Source of the DNA: Neonectria sp. B-13
Lineage: Eukaryota > Ascomycota > Sordariomycetes > Hypocreales > Nectriaceae
Length of the DNA: 64,000 nucleotides
NCBI GenBank assembly: GCA_002682825.1
Contig: NOKP01000008.1
Location: forward strand, 186,001-250,000
Reading direction: 5' to 3'
Every line of letters starts with the position of its first letter. Positions within the stretch are counted from its first letter, which is position 1. The notes beneath the pieces were generated by a model that did not search any database, had not been told where the DNA came from, and saw nothing but the letters and a program-made list of their open reading frames with translations. This document shows positions 10,050-21,325 of this stretch, piece after piece. The position numbers and the translations under genes were made by a program.

Positions 10050-11649
10050 ATGGGAGACATTAGTGAAAAGCAGCAGCCAAAGAAATGGATTCTGAACGCC
10101 TTTTCCATGAGCACCCCAACTCATGTGGCTTCTGGTATGTCAAGTGATGCAAGCTGTATGGAACAAAGTGACTGATGGACACATTGTAAAGGACTTTGGA
10201 GACATCCTCGCAACCAAACCAGTCGATACACGGACATCCAGTATTGGCTTGAACTGGCAAAAATACTTGAGGGAAACTTCCATGCCTTGTTCCTCGCCGA
10301 TATGCTTGGTATCTATGATGTTTACAAGGGTCCAGGCAATATCAAGGAAGTGCTTCCTGGTGCTGCCCAGTTCCCGATTTCTGACCCGAGGTAAGCCGAC
10401 TCCACCTGAATATCTCAGCCAGCACAAGATTGCTGAGTCCTTTCTCAGCTTGCCAATTGCCGCAATGGCCTCCGTCACCAAGTCACTGTCCTTTGGTATT
10501 ACTGCATCAACAACCTACGAGCCACCCTTCATGCTAGCGCGCCGTTATTCGACACTTGACCACCTCACCAACGGTCGTGTGGCAATCAACGTCGTTACGA
10601 GTTACCTTGAAAGCGCAGCGAAGAATCTTGGTCTTGAGAAAGAGATCCCTCATGATGAACGTTACGCTATAGCCGAAGAGAACCTCACCGTATTCTACAA
10701 GCTTCTCGAAGGGTCGTGGCGAGATGACGCGGTAATCCGTGACGAAAATCTGAAGCAGTACACGCATCCTGACCGTGTCCGGCGGATTGACCATAAAGGG
10801 TGAGTAGAATGAGAAGTTGAAAAACTCTGGGTATGTCAGATTGCTGACGCTCCCTCTAGCAAGTATTTCAGTTGCGCCGGGCCTCACCAGGTAGAGCCCT
10901 CAAGGCAACGCACGCCCTTCATCTTCCAGGCCGGAGCAAGCAAAGCCGGTAAAAACTTTGCCACAAGGCATTCCGAGGCCATGTTCCTACCTGGCATGGA
11001 CATCGATACCGTCAGGAAGTCTGTAGAGGACATCAGACATACGGCAGCCGAGCAGGGGAGAAATCCCGACGGGATTAAATTCATTGCAGGAATCCTCATC
11101 ATCGTAGACGAGACAGATGAGAAGGCCCAGGCCAGATACGAGGAATATCTTTCCTATGCCGACCTCGATGGTTCCTTGGCCCTCTTTGGTGGTTGGACCG
11201 GCCAGGACCTGGGTTCTTTCAAGGACGATGATGACCTTCGTTTCAGCGGTCCTGGTGCAATCCAGAGTATTACGTCTTCCTTCCACAGTACCATCCCCGG
11301 CAGTGACGGGGTTCGATGGACCAAGGCGCGTGTTGCCCGGGAACTCGCCTTGGGAGGTGCGCACCCCCGTGCAATTGGCTCTGCCAGTACGGTAGCCGAC
11401 CTCTTACAGACATGGATAGATGGTGCGGGGATTGACGGATTCAACATCTCCTACGCTGTCGGCCCAGGTGACTTGGAAGATGTGGTGAAGTATCTGATTC
11501 CTGAGCTGAAGAAAAGAGGCGTGTTTTGGGATGCGAAGGCGGCGGAGGGAAAGACGACGCGCGAAAACTACCTGGGCCCAGAACTGGGAAATGGTGGAAG
11601 ACTGGCGGATGACCACCCTGGATCAGCTTACAAATGGGCAGCGTCTTGA
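10050..11649 (+). CDS. luciferase-like (LLM) FMN-dependent monooxygenase, NtaA/SnaA/DmoA type
   Basis: Two-component FMNH2-dependent monooxygenase of the nitrilotriacetate/dibenzothiophene/dimethylsulfide group. Four exons: 10050-10134, 10192-10390, 10449-10799, 10860-11649; introns of 57, 58 and 60 nt, all in frame; 474 aa. Family hallmarks: KKWILNAFSMSTPTHVASG at the N-terminus, GLWRHPRNQ directly after intron 1, FHALFLADMLGIYDVYKGP, the LDHLTNGRVAINVVTS barrel strand, and the late GFNISYAVGPGDLEDVV segment. Typical length is 440-480 aa. It needs a separate flavin reductase, which is not seen here. It probably oxidises an amine-, sulfur- or carboxylate-bearing small molecule; the exact substrate is unknown. 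It is the fourth distinct flavoprotein type within 12 kb. Confidence 0.92.
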
Positions 11650-12276
11650 TAGTTTTATCACTTATCGAGAGCTCGATGACTATGTCACGAAAATGAATAA
11701 ATCGTACCTTACCGTCTCCGGCTCGTCTGCTCGCTGCACCTCTTTGTATCAAGACTTTCCAATCTGGCTGTTACTTCCACCAAAGCCAATGATGAACTCA
11801 GGGACGAAGAACTGAACTAGATAAAAGTGTATACACTATACGCTTGTTCTCATTGATATCAGGCTGGCTTACCGAGATGAAAGAAGTATGGCCGTTGTTG
11901 CCGTTGGGGCAGGAAGATCTCAATGAACCTTGACAGTTCAGATCCGATAAATTATCTGTTGGGTGAAATCTTCAAGCCGCCAGCAGCAGTAAGATGGAGG
12001 ATTAGGCGAGTGATAGATCATACATCCAGATAACTAGATAATGTTCACAGAGAACAAGGAGGAGCTTCAGGTTTGTGTAACTGCACAGTTTTTATAGTAT
12101 AGACGTATCGAGAAAAAGAAAATATCGACCAATTTTCATAGCCCTGTGGTCACCTTTGAAGGATTCCATTGCTTGTCATGCTCTTCTCACTCAGTTGTAG
12201 GCATTGGCAGGGCTACCATCAATCTCGCGGTCCCAAGATCCCCTATTGGTCTCGGACCAATTCAAGCCATGTTTCT
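11650..12276. other. convergent intergenic region
   Basis: 627 bp between two 3' ends. No coding frame, structured RNA or repeat was recognised. Confidence 0.6.
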
Positions 12277-12673
12277 CTAGTAGAGACCAACAACGATGTC
12301 ACCCTTGACACGGGCGGTCAGGTGGACCTCGGCCTCGATGTCGAGCTTGATGCCGATGAGGAGAGCGGCAGCCTTCTGCTTGCCCTCATCGTCGGTGGCA
12401 CCCTTCAGGAGCTGACCTAGAAGATTGTGAGAAGATGCTCAAGTAGAGTGTTGGGTGTTTGACTTACCGGCAGGGCGGTTGAGGCCAGTGGCGGTAGGCA
12501 GGGGGACAACGAACTGGCTCTGGTTCTCGGACTCAGAGTCGTAGTTCTTGGTGAGGCTTTGAAGATGTTAGCTCGACTGTAGAGAGAACGGCTTTTGCTC
12601 TCCAGGTCGTAGCAAGCGAAGTGCTGCCCGAGAAGAAGGTGGAAGGTAAGACTTACGCGCTGGGAGCAGACAT
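12277..12673 (-). CDS. small conserved-looking fungal protein of unknown function (81 aa)
   Basis: Three exons on the minus strand: 12673-12657, 12556-12468, 12416-12277; introns of 100 and 51 nt with canonical ends, giving 81 aa beginning MSAPSALTKNYDSESENQ and ending KGDIVVGLY. No signal peptide or membrane segment; it is acidic at the N-terminus and has an alternating beta-rich pattern at the C-terminus (IKLDIEAEVHLTARVKG). Codons end mostly in C or G, unlike neighbouring intergenic ORFs, and the leader is long and pyrimidine-rich with a TATA element about 120 bp upstream. Those features are typical of abundantly expressed fungal genes. I do not recognise a named family. The intron phases and codon bias make it very likely real. 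Confidence 0.8.
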
Positions 12674-12796
12674 CTTGAATGTTGGTGGTTGAAAGGGGGG
12701 AAAGTTGGGAGTTGAGTGTGAAGAGTGAGTGAGGTGTTTGAGTTGATGGATTGGTAGTGATGAGTTTTTTCGACTGAGAGGGTTGAAGACACGGTC

Positions 12797-12804
12797 TTAT
12801 ATAG
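12797..12804 (-). promoter_or_regulatory. TATA element of the 81-aa protein gene
   Basis: A TATATAA-type box on the minus strand about 125 bp before the ATG, followed by a CT-rich leader. The position fits a strongly transcribed fungal gene. Confidence 0.45.
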
Positions 12805-15168
12805 GAATCCGATGCCTTCATGATGCGGCTCTGAGCTGAATGTCACGCCGAAAATATCCGAGACATCGCATATGGCGTCGAGCAACACGATTGAAGTGCC
12901 TCCCTGATCCCTGAAGCCGACGCAAAGACAGCGGCATTTGTGTCAGCCAACCTCCACAGTTGATGAGCTGTCAAATGTGCGCCCCACAGCCAAAAGCATT
13001 GTATTGACCACGCGCATCTACGACGCGAAAAGCACATATCGCGAGCCCCGTTAGAGTCGGGTATAAACGCGCTGAAGAAAGTGCCAAAAGCACGTTTGCC
13101 TGGTATGTGCTTCGTATGCACGAAATCAGCCGATCCGATTAGTGGTGGCTCCCGATTCCCCGCTGTAAATCTCCCGGCCCCGACCTCCTCGGCCCTGGTC
13201 TTGCTGCACGACATTGACGACTCCAAGGGCGAATTGATTCAGAAGTATGGAGAAGGCGACAGCGCACGAAGGAAAAAGCAGGGCAAGGACATGGTTGATT
13301 TGTGTTGAGACGCCGGTGTTCGGAAGCGGGAAGCTGAGCTCTGCGCCTAACCAACTCGTCAGCAGATGTTACCTGATGGCCCTGAACAGAAACACCTAGT
13401 CTCGTTCGACAGTGTAAAGAGCTTCAAATCTCGATCCAATCATCGCATTCATTCAGTCTGGGGTAGCATCTACATCGAAACACTTGTCATGCACGAGCGA
13501 TGCGAAGCACGCCAGAACAACAAGTTGGCTTAGCGACCGGACGAGAGGCGGATGCTTCATGTAGCCAACAGGAGGCTGCATCTAGCCCTGGCAAGATCGA
13601 ATGCATCTACTCGGCCTCCCGCAGCTTGGCGCTTAATTGTGGATCTTCATCTCTGCCGAGAGAGATTGCGGCATTGTTGTCGGCCCCGGCCGCAGGCCTG
13701 ATCCCTACACTGCTCCACAAGAGAAGCTGGGGAGATGATGCCGCGCTTCGCGAGCAAGAGATGCGAGTTTCGACTGACGTGTTATTGTTAGGAATTACGC
13801 GGGTTACGTGTGCTGTGTCAACACTCAGGTTAGATGCAGGGTCTACGAGGTATTCCGGCTTTCAGTAAGCCATGCTCTGGAGCCAAAACCTCTGTTGGGT
13901 GAAAGATGTGACAATATCAGCGACTGTGTTAATATTCTATCAGCATTGGAATCAAGTTTTCGACATGGCTAGGATCTTGTAGACAACTAGGTGGTGACTC
14001 TGAAACATATGTCTGCATGTGGTGTGACATGAATCAGGTGTTTATATGGGAAACGAGGCATGGAAAAACCAAGCACCTACCCTAAACGGCAACATAAGAG
14101 GCTACCTGTGACGAAATAGCTCCAAACAGGAAGTCAATCTTGAAATGAAAATACTCAAATACTTCGGAGGACTTTTAATATCAAGTCTGACGTGTCTAAT
14201 ACCGCATGTTGAGCAAATAAACATCAAATACGTGGGTATGGTAAAAGCTCGTTATTCGAGTTAAGGCTCGTGACGCAATTCACAGTCGCCATGACAGCAC
14301 AAGTGCATTTTCACGGTCTATGGTACTGAGTGATCAAGTGCCACGGAGTGAGTCTAATATGTTCCTCAACCATGAGCTCATTCAAACCAACGAGGTGATT
14401 TGGCATTTAAAGGTGTGCTGTACTAGGGTTGGGTGGCAATCACGTCGACTACCAAATATCTAGATCTTTCCTTGTGGCAACAATCAATCTACGAGCAGCC
14501 TGTTTAGCCAAAAAAAAAAATTCACGTTGGAAGATGGAGATGCTGCGTGGAAATTGACCAAGTACTTGACGAGGATGATGGGGAGGATTGGAAAGTTTTT
14601 GAGGAGGTTGGGACTTCACGGTGACTGCAGATTTACTGCTGCAACACTTATCGCCCACCCCACAAAAGGCTGCATGAATGTCACCTTATGTTGGTTGTCC
14701 GCCAATATGTTATCAATCCTTTCTGCAGGCGGATGGATCTGCCATCTCACGGTGATTGCAATGCTCCCAAGGACAACAACCCTGTACCCACGCAAGCCTG
14801 TCCATCATCACGCAATGCTCTCTAGATGATTGTCGACATCACGCACCGTTCGCACACGACAGTAAACAGCTGTGATGGCGATATTTCAACTGTTAAGCCT
14901 TGGAGTGAGTTAGAATGAGGCGACCCATCACATTGGATTAGATACAGAGGAGGTTGAAATGGCAAGGAATAGCCGTCGCACTTGCGTGCGTATTTGTCGT
15001 TGCGTCGATACAATTTATGTTGAGGCAGTGTGCGGGGAAGCTTCGTCCAGCCATGACACTCAGTTAGGACACTCATCGCAAATAATGGATAGTCTACAAT
15101 GGCTGTTCGCAGCGCCTGGAAGCTATACTGACTTTCGCGCCAATCCTGGCACTCTAGTCTAGCAAGAG
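12805..15168. other. gene-poor stretch
   Basis: About 2.4 kb with no reading frame that shows a family signature, splice-consistent extension or coding-like codon use. Several 60-120 codon ORFs exist on both strands but overlap one another and look like chance. A run of ten A lies near 14510-14519. No tRNA-like cloverleaf was noticed. Confidence 0.5.
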
Positions 15169-15363
15169 TTACATGATAGAGTCGTCGCCTTTTTCTGCGT
15201 CGTGGACTAATGCTGTTCTTCCACAACAATTCAGCTTCTCAACTGTGACACCTCGGCCAAGAAGCAGCCTCAGGATGGACTCATACCCTCCCGTCACAGC
15301 ATGAACCAGGGCTGGGTAGGTGCCATGGCATTGACATCAGCGCCGCGGTCAAGGAGAAGTCTT
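15169..15363 (-). pseudogene. ankyrin-repeat gene remnant
   Basis: On the minus strand the sequence reads LLLDRGADVNA, then after a one-base frame shift near 15325 HGTYPALVHAVTGGYESILRLLL..GRGVTV, and ends at a stop at 15171-15169. This is one and a half ankyrin repeats plus a C-terminal tail. The upstream (5') side stops abruptly at the AT-rich block that begins near 15365, so the rest of the gene is gone or mutated beyond recognition. It is likely a relic of a NACHT/ankyrin-type protein like the one at the right end of the window, but no direct copy relationship is claimed. Confidence 0.6.
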
Positions 15364-15364
15364 A

Positions 15365-16046
15365 CTTTTTAACCGCTATTCAATAGATAATTATTATCTT
15401 TTTAAAAGCTTAATTATATAGCTTATTATTCTATTTTATATATAATAATTAAGCTTATTCTAAGGATCTAAAGTAGATCTAAAGTATATAATTTAATAAT
15501 TAAATAGATTAGAATATTATGATAAGTAATATAAATTATAATAATAATATATAAAGATAGGTTATTATATGATTAAGTATAATTTAGTTAAAGTATTAAT
15601 AGCTAAAAAGCTGAAACATCTTATTCAATATACTAAGTAAATATATATATATACTATTACTGTTGAAACTACTATTTGGACTACTGTTTCTACTTATCTA
15701 TGATTCCACTGAACAGTCATATATTTCCTTTGCTTAAGCTTAACAGGGGGATAGATCTTTGGATTTTGAACCTAATTATTGACTTTTGCCCCCCTCAAAC
15801 TCCCTCTGCCAAATCCCTCCATACAGCTTCATAGCTAATATTAAAGATGACCAGATTCCCTCGGTTTCTAATGCATTACTCCTTTAGCTGTAGGTTGGTT
15901 AGAACAGTGTTATCTATTAACTGTATAATCCATAAGGTATAGATAGGGTTGTATAGCCTCTTAAGGAACTTCTTCTCTATAATAGTAGTATTACTATTTC
16001 TTTCTAGCTTTAGAGCTAGCCTCTAGAAAGAGCTATTCTATTATAA
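15365..16046. repeat. AT-rich block, probable RIP-degraded transposon relic
   Basis: Abrupt change to very A/T-rich sequence, especially 15365-15680 with long TA-rich runs, then a pyrimidine/TA-rich part rich in TAG and CTA. Such blocks in filamentous ascomycetes are usually repeats mutated by RIP. No open frame, terminal repeat or target duplication could be identified. Both neighbours are truncated genes whose missing ends point into this block. Confidence 0.6.
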
Positions 16047-16800
16047 TCTATTAGAGTCGACGGCTTCAACACCAGAGGCAAGGGCTTGACCAAGGCTAGG
16101 ACAGTGGTCAACCTGGCCGTTCTCCAGGGCGAGGCCAACTTGAAGAAGGGCGTGTGGTTTGGGCAGAACCGCCCGTGTGGAGTGGACTATCCGAGCCAGA
16201 ACCAGCTCGTCACGAACCAGCATTGTGTTGCCAGTGTAAGTGTTCTTCCGGCTGCATATTCGGTATGAGCTAATTTGTAACCAGGCGGCTGCTACATTCC
16301 ATTATCTCGGGTGGGAGGGCGACTCTTCAAAGAGCTTGGAACCCATTTGGAACAAGTGGATGAGGGTGTCAAACTGGTTCGACCTGGTCCTTTACGAATT
16401 CGACCAGGCGTATACTTGGGGCGATGCCAATAACAACGCCGGAGACCCCACGCGAACGGATGGCGCCGACCCCTCCCTCCGCTCCCTCTACGCCTACTGG
16501 ATCGACCTGCAGCTCCAGGAGATCGAGGCCAGGGCGTCGACGTACTCGACCGAGGCGCAGACGGAGCTGGAGACCAACCACCAGTTCAACGCCGCCGAGC
16601 AGAACCTGCTCTCGGCCGCGAACCGGCGCTGGTTCGCGGCTGCGTTTGGGGATGACGGCTGGGCCACGGTCGACGCCTTGACGTTCCCAAGACCCGACGT
16701 GCCCAACGGCGCCTCCGTCTACGGAGCATGGGGTTATCCTGAGTATACCCTGGATGGCTCCGGCGCCCAGAGGGATATTGGCTTCCCGTCGGCGCCTTGA
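16047..16800 (+). pseudogene. 5'-truncated gene of unknown function next to the AT-rich block
   Basis: Coding-quality sequence starts right after the AT-rich block (about 16056) with no ATG. One intron (16236-16284, GT-AG, phase 0) joins VDGFNTRGKGLTKARTVVN..NQHCVAS to AAATFHYLGWEGDSSKSLEP and the frame runs to a stop at 16800, giving about 230 residues. Segments such as WFGQNRPCGVDYPSQNQLV and RVSNWFDLVLYEFDQAYTWG look like a structured, Trp-rich domain. I do not recognise the family; it may be the C-terminus of a secreted or chitinase-associated protein, but that is only a guess. The strong GC-rich codon bias argues it was recently functional. Alternatively an upstream exon lies hidden inside the AT-rich block. 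Confidence 0.55.
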
Positions 16801-16911
16801 GCCAGCAAACGCCAAGATGGGAGTATGGTAGAGGGTGCAGGTGTGCAGATAGATTTCTGTATAAGTTTCAAGATTTCAGCTTCTCATTTATCCTGGCCTC
16901 ATCTCGCCATG

Positions 16912-17610
16912 TTATTTCCTATAGCTCCCCCACTCGACAATATCCCAATCCCATCGCTCATTCAGCCGGCCATCGGTGACGTAGTGTGTGAACCGTTCGC
17001 TGTGCTCCCTCATATTTGCGAGTTTGTCCGTCAGCTCCTCACGAGCAAAAGGCCAGGCCTCCCAGTTCGGAGGGTCAAACGTGTCCTCTTCGTCATATCC
17101 ATCACGGGGCGTCTCGGGACGCGGCTGCTTGTCGAAGCGCACCTCGTAGGCTTCCCAAACAGGCTCCGATCGGGTGATGACAATGATTCTGCGCCACCAG
17201 TGGAATCGGTCAAAGGTCGGGTGCATCAGAAAGTCGCTCCTGGCCTCGTGGCGAGCCTTGACCTCGTCCTCGTAATGCTGGAGGCACTGCTGGATGCGAC
17301 CGGCGTCAGGCGTGTCCTCGGGCAGAGGGAGGCCGTGGACTTCAACGCGGTCGGGCGATTCCCTGCCCATTTTGTGGCGGTCTCCGGTGGTTTCAAAGAT
17401 TTCCTTGGCCAAGGCGCTGACGCGCTCTGCGTCGTCGGCCGCGGCGGTGGTGTCGTAGATTTGAAGCGAGAACTTGGGGCGGTTGGTCTCGTCGGGTGGT
17501 GTTTGGGTGTCGGGTTTCTTCTCGGTCAGAGTCCAGGCAGTAAAACTTGGCTTACCATTGTGGGACGGCGTCTTTTCGACGATGCGCCTTGGGTAGCATC
17601 TACGGGCCAT
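16912..17610 (-). CDS. hypothetical protein (232 aa)
   Basis: Single-exon minus-strand frame starting at an ATG followed by ARRCYPRRIVEKTPSHNGKP. The protein is hydrophilic, rich in charged residues and Trp (FDRFHWWRRIIVITRS near residue 135; ERWDWDIVEWGS at the C-terminus), with no signal peptide or membrane segment. An equally long frame on the opposite strand (16825-17637) has a less protein-like composition and is taken as the shadow. I do not recognise a family. It is convergent with the truncated gene to its left (3' ends 112 bp apart). Confidence 0.55.
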   Translation of the reverse strand: MARRCYPRRIVEKTPSHNGKPSFTAWTLTEKKPDTQTPPDETNRPKFSLQIYDTTAAADDAERVSALAKEIFETTGDRHKMGRESPDRVEVHGLPLPEDTPDAGRIQQCLQHYEDEVKARHEARSDFLMHPTFDRFHWWRRIIVITRSEPVWEAYEVRFDKQPRPETPRDGYDEEDTFDPPNWEAWPFAREELTDKLANMREHSERFTHYVTDGRLNERWDWDIVEWGSYRK

Positions 17611-19698
17611 GATGGCGGTGTTGTGTTTAGTGAATGAATTGGAGGGGTAGTGGTTTTAGAGGCGTAGGAAGTTCAGCTCGGTTAGTGACCCTGCACGGGC
17701 ACGGTTGCAATGAAAGCTCGGTGAGTTATGACAGGTATAGAGTACCTTCCCCACGCAATGCCCGTAATTGTTGAATTGAAGGGATATGCTCTCAATCGAT
17801 GTGTGCTATGAACCAGGCCTTTGGGTTCCTGACTCGTCCCCTTCCGCAACCGAACTCCAAAAAAAGCATGGCCGATCCTCTTAGTGTCACCGCTGCAACC
17901 ACTGATGAGACCTTCCACCAAGGATCAGATGCCAATGGTTGACGGTGCCACAATTGGCATCTCATCAAGAATTACCAACAGCGGGCCATGGCTGATGCGA
18001 TCCAAGGGATCTGCGAAAAGGCGCTCAAGCGCGCCGTCTTCGTGCGAGTCTTCGTGCGAATAGGCAAAAGATTCGAGGTGTTAAAGCCACTGGTATTAGT
18101 GTGACCCTGACGGAACTTGTCAACGTAGAAATGAGAGAGATGGGTATTGGAGAGGATGTATCTGATGTTACCGCGGACGACAACAGCATTAAAGTTCCTG
18201 GTCTTGTGAACAATGTTGACTTTGACACTTTGTATTCGCAAATTCGTCATCTTAAGTAGGCCAGCCGGTGAAAAAGTAGCTAGCAATGACGACCGGCGGC
18301 AACTAGTCGTAGTACAGACATCTATTAGAGAGAAACAATAAACCACGGAAGTAGAGTCTTCTATCATGAATAAAATAGTCTAGGACATGGGATATGGCAC
18401 CGACAGGGATGAAGACATCTAACCCGGTAGAAATGTCAAAAATGGAACTTGCATGCTTATGACAATGTGGAGAACTATCTCGCCATCGGCCAACAACCTC
18501 TGCTGGTACTAGTCTGCGACTGAACACGTACTTCACAGTTTCAGTATTTAGTGGCAAGAGCTTCGCACTGGCGAGCTGCTTATCGATGGCCATATTAGTC
18601 TATTGAAGGCCCGATGCATATGGGTATATATACTTCCTATAGGACGGGCCCCAGCATATCTTTCTATGCAAACGGAAATTCTAGCTCATAAGTAGTTATC
18701 TCGAACTAGAAATTAAGTCAAATCTCAAGTTCTAATGCTTCGGTCGGTAACGCCGTGTGCTTGTGGTTGTATCTCGTTTTTCGGAAAATGGGCGGCTTCC
18801 ACGACACATCTGTATTCTATTGACAAACCTAAGCCCATTAATTACGCGGTTTAAGTGACATATCATGGTGAACTCTGAACACGACGTCGGCGAGCCCGTT
18901 TATGTGTATTTATAATTGTAGCATAATTTGCGTTAGGTGGAGATTTATGTGCACCAGATGACATTCATACATTCAAGGTTGACATTCGCTAGTATAAACC
19001 AACGCTAACATGTCTGTGGTTGTGAACAGCAGACGATGAACCCATGGCGCGATAATGATTCTGGATCAGTTCTTACGAAGTGAGCTGTGCGCGTTTTTCG
19101 AGGTTCATTGCGACCCTGTGGGACTTTGACCTGTTTATTTATGGAGAGCGCAACCTGCATTGCTTGCATCATACTCACGAAAATGAGGTATAAGCACGTC
19201 ATCTACAAATACCACTGCCGAGTACACCACTTTCGGCATTTCCCCGACATCATCCCTACCTGTTTAGCCTCAGTCGGCAATAAGCTTAATGTTACCACGG
19301 CTTCTCCTAGTATTTCTAGTCGGTCTTCGACCTGTTCGAGACGCGTCGGCGTTCACCCGCAAACCGGCATCCCGTTTCCATGGGTTGTATTGCAGGAGGT
19401 TCACCGACCTAATATTTCTTCCAGGGCCGCCCGTGGATCATGCCGCAACTGGGTATACGGTGTCCGCTATTAGCTTATGCGAAGCATGGGATAGATGGCG
19501 AGATAGAATGTGGGGAGGCCATAGGCCACCATAAAAGGTCAATTTTGGTATATTATCTGCCGGTAGGATCATTAAGCTCCCAAAAGCAAGTTCCGTCGCC
19601 GACAACCCGGAGTTTCACAGAACCGAGTTTACTTCTATACCGTTCATTCGACTCATCAGCAATCCAACGACGAGTGCCAACCAGGGACGGCTGTCAAG
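17611..19698. other. gene-poor stretch with two doubtful short frames
   Basis: About 2.1 kb without a clear gene. Two things stand out but are weak: an ATG-less plus-strand frame of about 85 codons (about 18000-18261) with protein-like composition (segment ATGISVTLTELVNVEMRE), preceded by two tandem copies of GTCTTCGTGCGA at 18036-18059; and a minus-strand 96-codon ORF (18593-18303) with a TATATATA-type element just upstream. Neither shows a known domain. Confidence 0.35.
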
Positions 19699-21325
19699 AT
19701 GGCGAGCATTCCTCGGTCCAGATGGTACAAGCTGCAGTGGTACTCGGATGACGACACACCAGAGGAAAGAAAATTCATTCAGAAGTTGGACCTTCTCGTG
19801 GTGCCATACGCCGTGCTTTCATACTGGGTCAAGTACATTGACCAGTCAAACCTGAGTGCGTAATGCTAGATCGTGTCGTCGAACAGAGTAGCCGCTAAAC
19901 AGAACATAGATAATGCCTATGTTGCCGGAATGAAAGAAGACCTCGGGTTCCACGGGAATGAACTCGTGCAGCTGCAGACAATGTATATTATCGGTGCTGT
20001 TGTTGGCCAGCTGCCGTTTTTGTTCCTCTTCACGTACATCCCAATGTACTGGATCATCCCGTTCCTCGATATCATGTGGGGCGTCTTTACGCTCCTGCAA
20101 TTCCGTGCCGCGTCTTTTGGCGAGATGGCAGCCTACAGGTTTCTGATTGGCTGGTTCGAGGCGGCTTTCTTTCCGGCGATGCATTATGTCTTTGGTACGA
20201 CATCTCCGTATCACCCTGATTGTGAGTTGTAGCGCGTTAACACGAACTCTAGGGGCTTGGTACCGAGGACATGAAATTGGCCGACGCGGAGGTATCTTCT
20301 ATGTTGGCCTATCGCTTGGTACGCTCACGGCTGGACTCATTCAAGCAGGCGCCACGAAAAGTCTTGACGGCGTTCACGGCCTTGCTGGCTGGCGTTGGAT
20401 GTACATCATCTGCGCCATCATCACCATCCCGGTGGGCATCCTAGGATACTTCACTATTCCGGGAACTTTCGAGCAACCGAATCGGCGAATTCTCAATGAC
20501 CATGACCTCGAGGTATCCAGACGCCGCCTCGAGCGTGCGGGACACGTCTTGCACGGCAAGTTCGAGCTCCGAACCTTCAACAAAGTCGTCTTCAACCCTC
20601 AGTTCTGGGTTATCGTGGCTATGGATATCCTCTTCTGGAACGCCGGCACCCACTCCAGTACTGGCAGCTTCCTCCTCTGGATCAAAAGTCTCAACCGGTT
20701 CTCGACGGCCAAGGTCAACGAGCTTGGAACGATCGCCCCCGCTTTGGGCATATTCTACACACTATTTGTGTGCTTCTTATCTGATCTAGTAACAGGGCCA
20801 GCATGGGCTATCACTATTGCTCATTCATGGAACATCCTCGGTCTGATTATCAAGACTGTTTGGGATGTTCCTGAGTCTGCACTTTGGTTCGCTTTCGCTA
20901 CATCCTACTCATCGCCCGCAATGTCTAGTGTTTTCCATGGCTGGGTCAACAGCCTGCTGAGATATTCACCCGCCGAACGAGCATTCACGCTGGTGTTGAT
21001 CAACATCATCGCGCAATCCACTACAGCGTGGACACCAATCCTGACGTTCCCGACCGTGGAGGCGCCACGATTCCCCAAAGGATACCCGTTCTGCTTAGCA
21101 TGTGCAGCTGCGCTCATTGTCTCATGTCATATGCTTAATTATGCATTGAAGCGAAACGCGTACGTTCTCTACTTGAATTTACCGGATATTTTCTCACAAT
21201 TGATTAGGAGACTTGCCGATGCCCAAGCCACCGATTCGGCATCATCAACACCGTCTCTTATAGAGGGAGGAAAACAGGTGTCTGCGACAACGACAGTGCC
21301 CAAGAACTCCGGCCAATCAACCTAG
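19699..21325 (+). CDS. MFS permease, anion:cation symporter type (Dal5/allantoate-like)
   Basis: Major-facilitator transporter of the fungal ACS (Dal5/TNA1) group that imports organic anions such as allantoate, nicotinate or pantothenate. Three exons: 19699-19855, 19910-20194, 20253-21325; introns of 54 and 58 nt; 504 aa. Family marks: LDLLVVPYAVLSYWVKYIDQ at TM1, then NNAYVAGMKEDLGF, the GWFEAAFFPAMHYV region of TM4, GAWYRGHEIGRRGGIFY in the loop, and about 12 hydrophobic segments in total. The hydrophilic C-terminal tail has about 30 residues. Substrate unknown. It stands alone between gene-poor DNA and the large C2H2 gene. Confidence 0.92.

Noticed and set aside
13500..13868. 122-codon ORF in the gene-poor stretch
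   Set aside because: No domain, no splice-consistent extension and mixed composition.
16825..17637. 270-codon plus-strand ORF opposite the 232-aa hypothetical gene
   Set aside because: It is antisense to a frame with better protein composition and its own sequence is dominated by Val/Gly/Leu runs typical of a shadow frame.
18025..18367. Minus-strand ORF with a segment VVVRGNIRYIL resembling an Sm protein end
   Set aside because: Only eight or nine residues resemble Sm proteins, the Sm1 motif is absent, and the other strand looks more coding-like.
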